A DNA stretch of 10,803 nt, taken from positions 1 to 10,803 of the forward strand of contig DAOVGO010000175.1 in the NCBI GenBank assembly GCA_030672345.1. Reading direction: 5' to 3'. Made by a program: the position numbers and the translations under genes. Below are positions 1 through 5,876 of this stretch, piece by piece; within the stretch, counting starts at the first letter, position 1; each line of letters opens with the position of its first letter. A model generated the notes under the pieces. That model was not told the DNA's origin. It searched no databases and worked only from the letters and a program-made list of their open reading frames with translations. Origin of the DNA: Methanosarcinales archaeon. Lineage in GTDB: Archaea > Halobacteriota > Methanosarcinia > Methanosarcinales > Methanogasteraceae.

Positions 1-11
1 AGTTATGGAAG

Positions 12-782
12 ATGATGAGGTCAGGGCGAAGAAGAGAGGGCAGTTCTGGCAGTTCGTGGGACGAGCGAGCAGGGAAGTTCAATGAATCCTCGCTGCGTAA
101 CAGAGAGCGTACCGAGAAGCAGCTGGCAAACCTCGAATTGAGACCTGATTACATGGTTCTCGATGTTGGTTGTGGCACAGGAAGGCTCGCAATCCCGATT
201 GCAAAGCAGGTTGCAAGCGTGACTGCGATAGACCAGTCAACGGGAATGCTAGCGTGCTTACAGGAGAACATGGAGAGAGAGGTCATAACAAACATCAGAT
301 GCATCACCAAACGATGGGAGGATGTTGAGCTGGGCGTTGATATAGAGCAGCACGATGTGGTTCTTGCCTGTCACTCACTCGGGATGCCTGATATACAGGA
401 AGCAATAGAGAAGATGGATGCTGCAACGAAGAGATACGTATATATCATCTCCTCTGCTGGCAGATGGATGGATGGCGATATGGAGGCGATCCTCGGCAGA
501 AGAGGTCGATCATGGGGTATGATGGATTACATCTTCTTCTGCAATCTGCTGCACGAGATGAAGATCTATGCGAACGTTAATATTCAGGATACCGAATACG
601 AGCAGCACTACGACAGTCTCGACGAAGCAGTTGATCGATGGAAGGGGATGCGTGATGTACCAGAAGAGAAGGAAGATGCGTTGAGAGAGTATTTGTCCGG
701 AATCCTGATAGAAGATGGCGGAACGCTACGATACAGTCGTAAATCGAAGAACGCCACGATATGGTGGCAGAGAGGTGACTGA
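12..782 (+). CDS. Class I SAM-dependent methyltransferase (5' end possibly outside window)
   Basis: A cytoplasmic methyltransferase predicted to transfer a methyl group from S-adenosylmethionine to an unknown acceptor. The Rossmann-fold SAM site is clear: motif I VLDVGCGTGRLAIPIAKQ at residues 49-66, followed by the acidic strand end VTAIDQS with D74. A WDERAGKFN segment (16-24) precedes it, as in many methanogen and Archaeoglobus methyltransferases of this class. The C-terminal half (about 150-256) carries no motif I can assign to a substrate. The reading frame is open to the left edge, so the true start may be the tandem ATGs at 12/15 or lie upstream; conserved sequence begins only near residue 14. 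The stop is one base from the start region of the next gene, so it belongs to the importer/exporter run. Linkage to a FecCD transporter and a nitrogenase-like enzyme suggests a small-molecule substrate such as a cofactor or metal chelate, but this is inference. Family assignment is firm, substrate unknown. Confidence 0.85.
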   Translation: MMRSGRRREGSSGSSWDERAGKFNESSLRNRERTEKQLANLELRPDYMVLDVGCGTGRLAIPIAKQVASVTAIDQSTGMLACLQENMEREVITNIRCITKRWEDVELGVDIEQHDVVLACHSLGMPDIQEAIEKMDAATKRYVYIISSAGRWMDGDMEAILGRRGRSWGMMDYIFFCNLLHEMKIYANVNIQDTEYEQHYDSLDEAVDRWKGMRDVPEEKEDALREYLSGILIEDGGTLRYSRKSKNATIWWQRGD

Positions 783-783
783 G

Positions 784-1560
784 ATGGCATTAAACATTCC
801 ATTCTTGGTCGGAGGGCTCATGGTGTTCATCTTCCTTGTGATGGCTGTGAAGATCACGAGGCAGTATGAGCGTGCTGTGGTATTTCGGTTCGGAAAGTTG
901 CTCGGTGAGAAGGGTCCCGGGCTATTCGTGATCATACCATTCGTGGACAGGATCGTGAGGGTTGACCTCCGTGTGAGGGAGCTTGATGTCCCGAAGCAGA
1001 CTGTGATAAGCAGCGACAACGTGAGCCTTGATGTGGACGCTGTGATATACTTCAAGGTTACGGATTCGTGCAAGGCGATCGTCGAGGTTGAGGATTACGA
1101 GGCTGCAACAGCGCTCCTTGCCCAGACAACGCTTCGAGATGTTCTCGGTCAGAACGAGCTTGATAGTATCCTCTCTGAACGAGACAGGCTCAATAAGAAA
1201 GTACAGGAGCTACTGGATGTTGCAACCGACCCCTGGGGGATGCAGGTTGTTGTGGTCACCATGAGGGATGTGGCTCTACCTGAAAATATGCTCAGAGCGA
1301 TTGCAAGGCAGGCAGAGGCAGAACGAGAGAAGAGATCGAGAATCATCCTCGCCGAGGCTGAATACCAGGCATCAGAGAGGATGAGTGAGGCTGCAGCATT
1401 CTATGAGAAGACGCCTGTTGCGCTGAAGCTCAGGGAGTTTCAGACACTAACAGAGATTGCGAAGGAGAAGAACCTGATCGTGATCTCGAGTGGAGCAGCC
1501 GGGGGAGGTGGAGGTATCGGTGCAACCGCGGGTCTCACCAAAGCCTTCACCGAGCGGTAA
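784..1560 (+). CDS. SPFH/band 7 membrane protein (slipin/stomatin-like)
   Basis: A 258-residue membrane-anchored SPFH-domain protein. One N-terminal hydrophobic segment spans about residues 5-23. The band 7 domain follows, with the typical YERAVVFRFGK stretch (28-38) and the slipin-type PGLFVIIPFVDRIVRVDLR stretch. After it comes a charged helical region with repeated A/E-rich segments, expected to drive oligomerisation, and a short glycine-rich tail. Family members form ring- or cage-like membrane assemblies and often act with an NfeD protein or a protease partner; neither is present here. The start at 784 is chosen over an in-frame ATG at 715 because GAGGTGA (772-778) sits 5 nt upstream and residue 2 onward leads straight into the membrane segment. 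A 715 start would also overlap the methyltransferase by 68 nt. It is embedded between a methyltransferase and an ABC permease, 8 nt before the latter. A role in organising the transporter in the membrane is conceivable but not shown. Confidence 0.9.
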   Translation: MALNIPFLVGGLMVFIFLVMAVKITRQYERAVVFRFGKLLGEKGPGLFVIIPFVDRIVRVDLRVRELDVPKQTVISSDNVSLDVDAVIYFKVTDSCKAIVEVEDYEAATALLAQTTLRDVLGQNELDSILSERDRLNKKVQELLDVATDPWGMQVVVVTMRDVALPENMLRAIARQAEAEREKRSRIILAEAEYQASERMSEAAAFYEKTPVALKLREFQTLTEIAKEKNLIVISSGAAGGGGGIGATAGLTKAFTER

Positions 1561-1568
1561 ACTAAGAA

Positions 1569-2660
1569 ATGGCAAAAGCAATAAGACGCGGGGGAACACG
1601 CACAGGAAAGAAGAGCGCGATACAGGAGGAGCACAGCAAGCGGATGGGACTAAAGATAATCCTTGTCTTAACCCTCCCCGTCCTTATATTCATCATCACC
1701 GGGATATCTGCTACGCTTGGATCCGCAGACCTCTCAATATGGGATGCTTATTCTGCGATCCTTCACAGGATCTTCCCTGAGTACTTCTATACAACCTGGC
1801 TCTCCGATATCTGTGTCTGGCATCTGAGGCTTCCCCGCATCGCATGGGCTATTACAGCAGGCTTTGGTCTCGGCATATCCGGGGCTGCGATGCAGGCAAT
1901 ACTCAGAAATCCACTGGCAAGTCCTTTCACGCTCGGGATCTCATCAGGTGCAGCATTTGGTGTCTCTCTTGCTATAGTCCTTAATCTTGGCTTCTTTGGA
2001 GGGATGTGGCTCATAATAGGGAATGCATTCATCTTTGCCATGCTCTGTTCCGGTCTCATCCTCGGATTAGCATCCATAAGAGGAGCGACATCCGAGATCA
2101 TGATACTGTGTGGGATTGCGATGAACTACATCTTTGGTGCAGCGAGCAGTCTCTTCAAGTACTTTGCCTCCGATCAGGAGCTCAGAGAGATGTCATTCTG
2201 GGGGATGGGCGATCTTGGCGCATTCTCATGGGAGGAGCTGCGGCTTGTAGTTGTATTGATTGCGATCGGCAGTTTCGTGCTTCTCAGGAAAGCCTGGGAC
2301 CTCAATGTGATGACCGTTGGAGATGAGACCGCAAAGAGCCTTGGCGTGGAATCCAATCGGATCAGAGCGATCGTGATGACCGCATCAAGCCTCCTGATCG
2401 CAGGAATCGTGGCATTCACAGGAATAATCGGGTTCATCGGACTGGTTGGTCCGCACATGGCACGCATGGTCATCGGTGCAGATCACAGATTCCTGCTTCC
2501 AGCCTCAGGTCTCCTCGGTGGCGTGATCCTTCTCGGCGCTGACACCGTGGGAAGGACAATCATCGCACCGATCATCCTCCCTGTCGGTTCTGTGACATCG
2601 ATGCTTGGGGTTCCGTTCTTCCTGTACCTGATAATGAAGAGGAGGAGAGAGTACTGGTGA
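1569..2660 (+). CDS. FecCD/BtuC-family ABC importer permease (metal chelate or cobalamin type)
   Basis: Polytopic inner-membrane permease, 363 aa, of the family that imports ferric siderophores, haem or cobalamin as a homodimer with a BtuD-like ATPase and a BtuF/FecB-like binding protein. Family landmarks are present: LRLPRIAWAITAGFGLGISG (86-105), the RNPLASPFTLGISSGA block (113-128), GFIGLVGPHMARM (288-300, the ATPase-contacting region) and the C-terminal LPVGSVTSMLGVPFFLYL (337-354). About ten hydrophobic helices can be followed. The ATG at 1569 has only a weak ribosome site but lies 8 nt after the preceding stop and can be translationally coupled. An alternative ATG at 1644 has GGAGGA at 1625-1630, spaced rather far at 13 nt, and would begin right at the first membrane helix. 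I keep the longer start because a charged cytoplasmic lead is usual in this family. The matching ATPase follows immediately. Ligand cannot be predicted from the permease alone. Confidence 0.92.
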   Translation: MAKAIRRGGTRTGKKSAIQEEHSKRMGLKIILVLTLPVLIFIITGISATLGSADLSIWDAYSAILHRIFPEYFYTTWLSDICVWHLRLPRIAWAITAGFGLGISGAAMQAILRNPLASPFTLGISSGAAFGVSLAIVLNLGFFGGMWLIIGNAFIFAMLCSGLILGLASIRGATSEIMILCGIAMNYIFGAASSLFKYFASDQELREMSFWGMGDLGAFSWEELRLVVVLIAIGSFVLLRKAWDLNVMTVGDETAKSLGVESNRIRAIVMTASSLLIAGIVAFTGIIGFIGLVGPHMARMVIGADHRFLLPASGLLGGVILLGADTVGRTIIAPIILPVGSVTSMLGVPFFLYLIMKRRREYW

Positions 2661-2666
2661 GGTGAT
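2659..2666 (+). promoter_or_regulatory. Strong Shine-Dalgarno site deciding the start of the importer ATPase
   Basis: GAGGTGAT at 2659-2666 overlaps the TGA stop of the permease (2658-2660) and lies 7 nt before ATG 2674. The in-frame GTG at 2662 lies within this ribosome site, so it is unlikely to be the start codon. Confidence 0.7.
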
Positions 2667-2673
2667 TTGTGCG

Positions 2674-3477
2674 ATGGTGATGATAAAACTCGAGACGATC
2701 GATATCGTCTTCAGCTACGATGGAAATTCAGGTCCGCCGATCCTTGATGATGTATCCATCCAGCTTGCCCCGTCAAGGATACTTGGCATCGTTGGTCCGA
2801 ACGGCTCTGGCAAATCCACCCTCCTCAAATGCATAGACAGGATCATAAAACCGGATCATGGAAGCGTGCTTCTGGATCGAAGAGAGATCATGAAGATGGG
2901 CAGGATGGAGATAGCAAAGAAGATCGGTTATGTGCAACAGACAATCTCCCGCGGCTTTCCCACCTCTGTCTTTGATACTGTTCTGATGGGTAGACGCCCG
3001 CATTTGAGCTGGCGGAGCGACGAGGATGACGAAGAGAAGATCTGGGAGGTTCTGCGACTGCTCGATATTGAGGATCTGGCGCTCAAGTACTTTGGCGAGC
3101 TGAGCGGTGGTCAGCAGCAGAAGGTCCTGATCGCACGAGCGCTTGCACAGGAAGCAGAGGTGATCCTCCTCGATGAACCGACGAGCAACCTCGATATAAT
3201 GCGCCAGTTTGAGGTGATGGACATCATACGAGATCTCGTGAATAAGAAGCTCGTCTCTGCAATCATCGCGATCCATGACCTGAACCTCGCATCAAGGTAC
3301 TCGGATAAGATAATTATGATGAAGAGGGGGAAGATTATGAGTGCAGGCGAACCTTCTTATGTGCTTACCGCAGATAACATAGCGTCTGTCTATGGTGTCG
3401 AGGCTGTCATACGGAAACAATCCGAAGCGCCGTACATCATACCAGTAGGACCCATAAAGACGACGATGAGGAAATGA
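2674..3477 (+). CDS. ABC importer ATPase, BtuD/FepC/FecE type
   Basis: Cytoplasmic ATP-binding subunit, 267 aa, expected to power the adjacent FecCD permease. All ABC elements are present: Walker A GPNGSGKST (41-49), Q-loop in IGYVQQ (84-89), signature LSGGQ (143-147), Walker B VILLDEP (163-169), D-loop SNLD (171-174) and the switch histidine in IIAIHDLNLA (H201). The sequence VFDTVLMGRRPHL after the Q-loop is the coupling segment typical of the iron-chelate/cobalamin importer ATPases. A frame extension to GTG 2662 exists, but that codon is part of the Shine-Dalgarno sequence, so ATG 2674 is preferred (ATG 2680 is also possible). The last 20 or so residues form a non-conserved tail. The gene sits 13 nt after its permease and one base before the exporter ATPase gene. 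Confident as to family; substrate (Fe or Ni chelate, haem, corrinoid) open. Confidence 0.93.
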   Translation: MVMIKLETIDIVFSYDGNSGPPILDDVSIQLAPSRILGIVGPNGSGKSTLLKCIDRIIKPDHGSVLLDRREIMKMGRMEIAKKIGYVQQTISRGFPTSVFDTVLMGRRPHLSWRSDEDDEEKIWEVLRLLDIEDLALKYFGELSGGQQQKVLIARALAQEAEVILLDEPTSNLDIMRQFEVMDIIRDLVNKKLVSAIIAIHDLNLASRYSDKIIMMKRGKIMSAGEPSYVLTADNIASVYGVEAVIRKQSEAPYIIPVGPIKTTMRK

Positions 3478-3478
3478 T

Positions 3479-4354
3479 TTGGAATACACGATCGAGACTC
3501 ATGATCTAACAAAGAAGTTCGCACTACAAAAAGGATTTACCGACTTTCTCCTCCATCCGTTCAGAAAGGACGAGATGACAGCCGTTGAAGAGGTGAACAT
3601 CAAGATCAAAAAGGGAGAGCTCTTCGGCATTCTCGGACCGAATGGTGCTGGCAAGACCACGCTCATAAAGATGTTATGCACACTGATCTTGCCCTCAGAA
3701 GGGACCGCTTATGTGAACGGGTATGAGATCACAAAGGATAGCGGGAAGGTCAGGAGATCGATCGGTTTCATCACTGCTGATGAACGAAGCTTCTACTGGC
3801 GGCTGACCGGCAGACGCAATCTCAAATTCTTTGCCTCTCTTCATAATTTCTATTCTGAAGATGCGGAAGAGAGGATAGATGAGTTACTGAGTCTCGTTGG
3901 CCTGGAGGAGAGAGCAGATGACAGGTTTCTCAGTTATTCTGCAGGAATGAAACAACGGATGGCTATTGCGCGTGGACTACTCAACGATCCCGAGGTCGTC
4001 TTCATGGATGAGCCGACGAGAGCACTGGATCCGGGCGCGGCACAGCATCTGAGAGGGTTTATCAGAGACCGTATCGTGGGGGACGAGGGAAAGACCGTTT
4101 TTCTATCCACACACCACCTCCCTGAGGCAGAAGAGTTGTGCGACAGGATTGCGATCATCGATGAGGGCAGGATAAGGGTGGTCGGGACGTTAGATGAACT
4201 GAAAGCCGGACTTGATAAACCAGACCCCGGATTGGGTGACGTCTTCATGCACTACACAGGTAAGGAGTTTGAGAGGGGGGCAGCACCAAAGCACGTTTAT
4301 CCGGGGCGTAGAAGGATGATGGGTGGCGGTAGACCGGGGGGAATGAGATTTTGA
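3479..4354 (+). CDS. ABC-2 type transporter ATPase (exporter-like)
   Basis: ATP-binding subunit, 291 aa, of an ABC-2 (DrrA/NodI-like) transporter. It has Walker A GPNGAGKT (53-60), signature region LSYSAGMKQR (151-160), Walker B VVFMDEP (173-179), a D-loop-like RALDPG, and the switch histidine in LSTHHLPEAEE (H212). At the usual Q-loop place the sequence reads GFITADERSFYWRLTGRRNL (96-115), with no obvious glutamine; this DERSFYWRLTG form marks a recognisable ABC-2 subgroup. The N-terminus has an extra loop (17-35) before the first strand, and the C-terminal 30 residues are rich in Arg, Gly and Met. Translation appears to begin at TTG 3479, with GAGGA (3468-3472) 6 nt upstream; the next in-frame ATG would delete the first strand. 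It overlaps the permease gene by four bases, so the two are co-translated. Exported substrate unknown. Confidence 0.9.
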   Translation: MEYTIETHDLTKKFALQKGFTDFLLHPFRKDEMTAVEEVNIKIKKGELFGILGPNGAGKTTLIKMLCTLILPSEGTAYVNGYEITKDSGKVRRSIGFITADERSFYWRLTGRRNLKFFASLHNFYSEDAEERIDELLSLVGLEERADDRFLSYSAGMKQRMAIARGLLNDPEVVFMDEPTRALDPGAAQHLRGFIRDRIVGDEGKTVFLSTHHLPEAEELCDRIAIIDEGRIRVVGTLDELKAGLDKPDPGLGDVFMHYTGKEFERGAAPKHVYPGRRRMMGGGRPGGMRF

Positions 4355-5157
4355 TATACAAAAAAGCGTTTTCCTTCATAATAAGAGATCTGATACTTGC
4401 AACAAGCTATAAATTCGAGTTCTTCCTGAGATTCTTCTTCATGCTCTTCTCGATTCTAACCTTCTACTTCGTTTCCAAACTGGTCGGGGGTGTGGGAATG
4501 GCGCATCTTGAGCCGTACGGCGGGGACTATTTCTCCTTTGTGCTGATAGGCATAGCCTTTTCAGGGTATCTGATGACTGCGCTCCGGAGTTTTTCAGAAA
4601 GCATCCGGGGCGAGCAGATGATGGGCACACTGGAAGCGATGCTCGTGACCCCGACCGATACCTCGGCAATAGTAACGTTGTCCTCTCTCTGGAGTTTTAT
4701 CTTCATGTCTTTCAGAGTTTTGATGTATCTTGTGATCGGCATTCTCCTGGGTGTGGATATGAGCAATGCGAATGTCTTTGCTGCTCTGATAATCCTCATT
4801 CTAACGATAATATGCTTCGGTAGCATCGGCATAATCTCTGCAAGTTTCATCATGGTGCTCAAGAGAGGCGACCCGATAAACATGTTCTTTATGAGCACGT
4901 CGGAACTCTTTGGCGGAGTGCTCTTCCCGATCTCTGTCTTGCCCGATTGGCTCCGGACGATCTCGTATCTTTTACCGATCACATACTCACTCAGCGGGAT
5001 GAGGCATGCGCTTCTGCAGGGCTACTCGCTTTCAGCACTGGCTCCTGAGATAACCGCGCTCATGGTCTTCTCGGTTGTGCTGGTGCCCCTGGGTTTACTG
5101 TCGTTTAAGTACGCGGTCAAGAGGGCAAAGATGGACGGGAGTCTTGTCCAGTATTAG
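4351..5157 (+). CDS. ABC-2 family transporter permease
   Basis: A 268-residue membrane protein with about six hydrophobic segments (approximately 25-45, 62-80, 105-134, 140-170, 180-198, 232-254), the standard ABC-2 layout. The amphipathic stretch RSFSESIRGEQMMGTLEAML (79-98) and the late segment FGGVLFPISVLPDWLRTISY (187-206) followed by LPITYSLSGMRHALLQG are characteristic of the family. It is the membrane partner of the ATPase gene it overlaps by four bases (TTGA), with TTG at 4351 as start. No closer ATG preserves the conserved N-terminal amphipathic helix; the first in-frame ATG is at 4441. Family members export drugs, lipids or glycans, and nothing here narrows that choice. This is the last gene of the packed run; a 156-nt gap with a promoter follows. 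Confidence 0.9.
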   Translation: MIYKKAFSFIIRDLILATSYKFEFFLRFFFMLFSILTFYFVSKLVGGVGMAHLEPYGGDYFSFVLIGIAFSGYLMTALRSFSESIRGEQMMGTLEAMLVTPTDTSAIVTLSSLWSFIFMSFRVLMYLVIGILLGVDMSNANVFAALIILILTIICFGSIGIISASFIMVLKRGDPINMFFMSTSELFGGVLFPISVLPDWLRTISYLLPITYSLSGMRHALLQGYSLSALAPEITALMVFSVVLVPLGLLSFKYAVKRAKMDGSLVQY

Positions 5158-5191
5158 TGGATATGAAGAGCGGGCGACATGTTTACTGGTT

Positions 5192-5222
5192 TATGCTACG
5201 ATATCGATAGAAAGTTTTAAGT
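5192..5222 (+). promoter_or_regulatory. Promoter/operator element P1, upstream of the His-rich small gene
   Basis: A BRE/TATA-like core (TAGAAAG 5208-5214, TTTTAAG 5215-5221) is preceded by TATGCTACGATATCGA (5192-5207). A near-copy (27 of 31 bases) lies at 5755-5785. The last G of the TATA-like core is 93 nt before the start codon in both. With archaeal spacing of about 25 nt, transcription would begin near 5243-5247, giving a leader of roughly 70 nt. Conservation well upstream of BRE/TATA suggests a regulator-binding site in addition to the basal promoter. The CGATATCG palindrome at 5199-5206 is not preserved in the other copy. Confidence 0.65.
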
Positions 5223-5254
5223 TATGGAACAAACAGTCATGGTGTGCACGCGCG

Positions 5255-5283
5255 ATATGACATGAATTGCGCAATATGCATAT
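5255..5283 (+). promoter_or_regulatory. Leader hairpin before the His-rich small gene
   Basis: ATATG-A-CAT (5255-5263) can pair with ATGCATAT (5276-5283), giving 8 base pairs with one bulged A. Two overlapping 10-base palindromes, ATTGCGCAAT (5266-5275) and ATATGCATAT (5274-5283), lie in the same stretch. It sits 31-59 nt before the start codon, directly ahead of the ribosome site. It could be an RNA structure or a dimeric protein operator. Confidence 0.35.
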
Positions 5284-5313
5284 AGTGTAAGACCAACAGG
5301 AGGTAAGGTAAGC

Positions 5314-5559
5314 ATGTGTGAACATGGACATGAACAGGTATACGGACATGAACATCCATCCCACTACACGCCACACTACTGGTTTCCACAGCACGAGTAT
5401 GGATCTGGCTACCACGGATACGTACTTCCCCCGACAAGAGAAGAAGAGCTTGAGATCCTGGAGAAGTGGAAGACGCAGATGGAGAAATGGAAGGCAATGA
5501 TGGACAAAAAACTCGCGAGAGTAGACGATAGGATCGGAGAATTGCAGAAAGAAGCGTGA
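5314..5559 (+). CDS. Small His-rich protein with C-terminal coiled coil (putative metal binder)
   Basis: An 81-residue protein in two parts. Residues 1-36 contain eight histidines (4, 6, 12, 14, 17, 21, 27, 34), many tyrosines and one cysteine (C2), with HGH and HEH pairs suited to Ni, Co, Zn or Cu/Fe binding. Residues 41-80 are a charged amphipathic helix (EEELEILEKWKTQMEKWK and onward), predicted to coil. The plan of aromatic/Gly/Pro/His-rich head plus EEL...RI.EL helix resembles small DUF5320-like proteins of anaerobes; this is resemblance by eye only. There is no signal peptide or membrane segment. AGGAGGT at 5298-5304 lies 9 nt before the ATG. It has its own promoter, which shares a 31-nt element with that of the binding-protein genes, and a terminator-like hairpin follows, so it is probably transcribed alone but co-regulated. 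A metal chaperone, store or sensor role is inference. Confidence 0.8.
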   Translation: MCEHGHEQVYGHEHPSHYTPHYWFPQHEYGSGYHGYVLPPTREEELEILEKWKTQMEKWKAMMDKKLARVDDRIGELQKEA

Positions 5560-5580
5560 AGCTGGATTGTGGTCTTTGTC

Positions 5581-5601
5581 AGGGGAGTTTTTTTATCCCC
5601 T
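5581..5601 (+). terminator. Hairpin terminator candidate after the His-rich gene
   Basis: AGGGGA (5581-5586) pairs with TCCCCT (5596-5601) around a T-rich nine-base loop, and pyrimidine-rich sequence follows. A second small inverted repeat, CTTC-TTTT-GAAG, spans 5603-5614. It starts 21 nt after the stop codon. The T-run is in the loop, not after the stem, so it is not a classical intrinsic terminator, but T-rich tracts commonly end archaeal transcripts. Confidence 0.45.
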
Positions 5602-5614
5602 CCTTCTTTTGAAG

Positions 5615-5754
5615 ATCCGACGGTTTTGGGACGACATTATTCGATCGAGAACCCAGTCACTCGTCAGAATTTATATCTGTGAGCTGGCAGTCCTGGTAAT
5701 CGCATCCTCGATCAAAACCGAGATCATTTGGAATGGATAATATGCGTATTGATC
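5615..5754. other. Intergenic stretch without a gene; possible weak TATA at 5668-5676
   Basis: The gap between the His-rich gene and the first binding-protein gene is 317 nt. Apart from the terminator hairpin and promoter P2, this middle portion holds no plausible reading frame on either strand, no tRNA-like fold and no repeat. AATTTATAT at 5668-5676 looks like an archaeal TATA box on the + strand and could start a transcript near 5700. That would be either a longer leader for the binding-protein operon or a short untranslated RNA. The TCGATCGA palindrome at 5641-5648 is noted without assignment. Confidence 0.3.
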
Positions 5755-5785
5755 TATGTTACGATATTGACCGAAAGTTTTAAGT
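5755..5785 (+). promoter_or_regulatory. Promoter/operator element P2, upstream of the binding-protein and nitrogenase-like operon
   Basis: This is a copy of the element at 5192-5222. TATGTTACGATATTGA (5755-5770) is followed by a BRE-like CGAAAG (5772-5777) and TTTTAAG (5778-5784). The start codon at 5877 is 93 nt from the end of the TATA-like core, exactly as for the His-rich gene. The first half of the two leaders still aligns without gaps at roughly 55-60% identity, then diverges. The predicted transcription start is near 5806-5812. It likely drives 5877 onward, possibly through the nitrogenase-like genes, since no large gap follows. Confidence 0.65.
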
Positions 5786-5817
5786 CATTGACGAATTAGC
5801 TATGATTCACATGCCCG

Positions 5818-5847
5818 ATGTAATATATGTTGCACGTATGATTACAT
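5818..5847 (+). promoter_or_regulatory. Leader hairpin before the first binding-protein gene
   Basis: ATGTAATATA (5818-5827) pairs with TAT-G-ATTACAT (5837-5847), giving 10 base pairs with one bulged G and a nine-base loop. It lies 30-59 nt before the start codon, the same placement as the different-sequence hairpin in the His-rich gene leader. It may be a structured leader or an operator; no known riboswitch class was recognised. Confidence 0.35.
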
Positions 5848-5876
5848 GGAATATAACTATTAGGAGGTAGAATATA

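Noticed and set aside
715..783. Upstream extension of the SPFH gene to ATG 715
   Set aside because: It would overlap the methyltransferase by 68 nt and place non-conserved residues before the membrane anchor; GAGGTGA points to ATG 784.
5318..5500. Alternative frame over the His-rich gene
   Set aside because: It has a Met/Asn/Thr/Arg-rich low-complexity product; the frame from 5314 has the ribosome site, a His-rich head and a coherent coiled coil.
5158..5876. Cobalamin or other known riboswitch in the two leaders
   Set aside because: The predicted leaders are only about 70 nt, and no B12-box-like or other recognisable conserved core is present.
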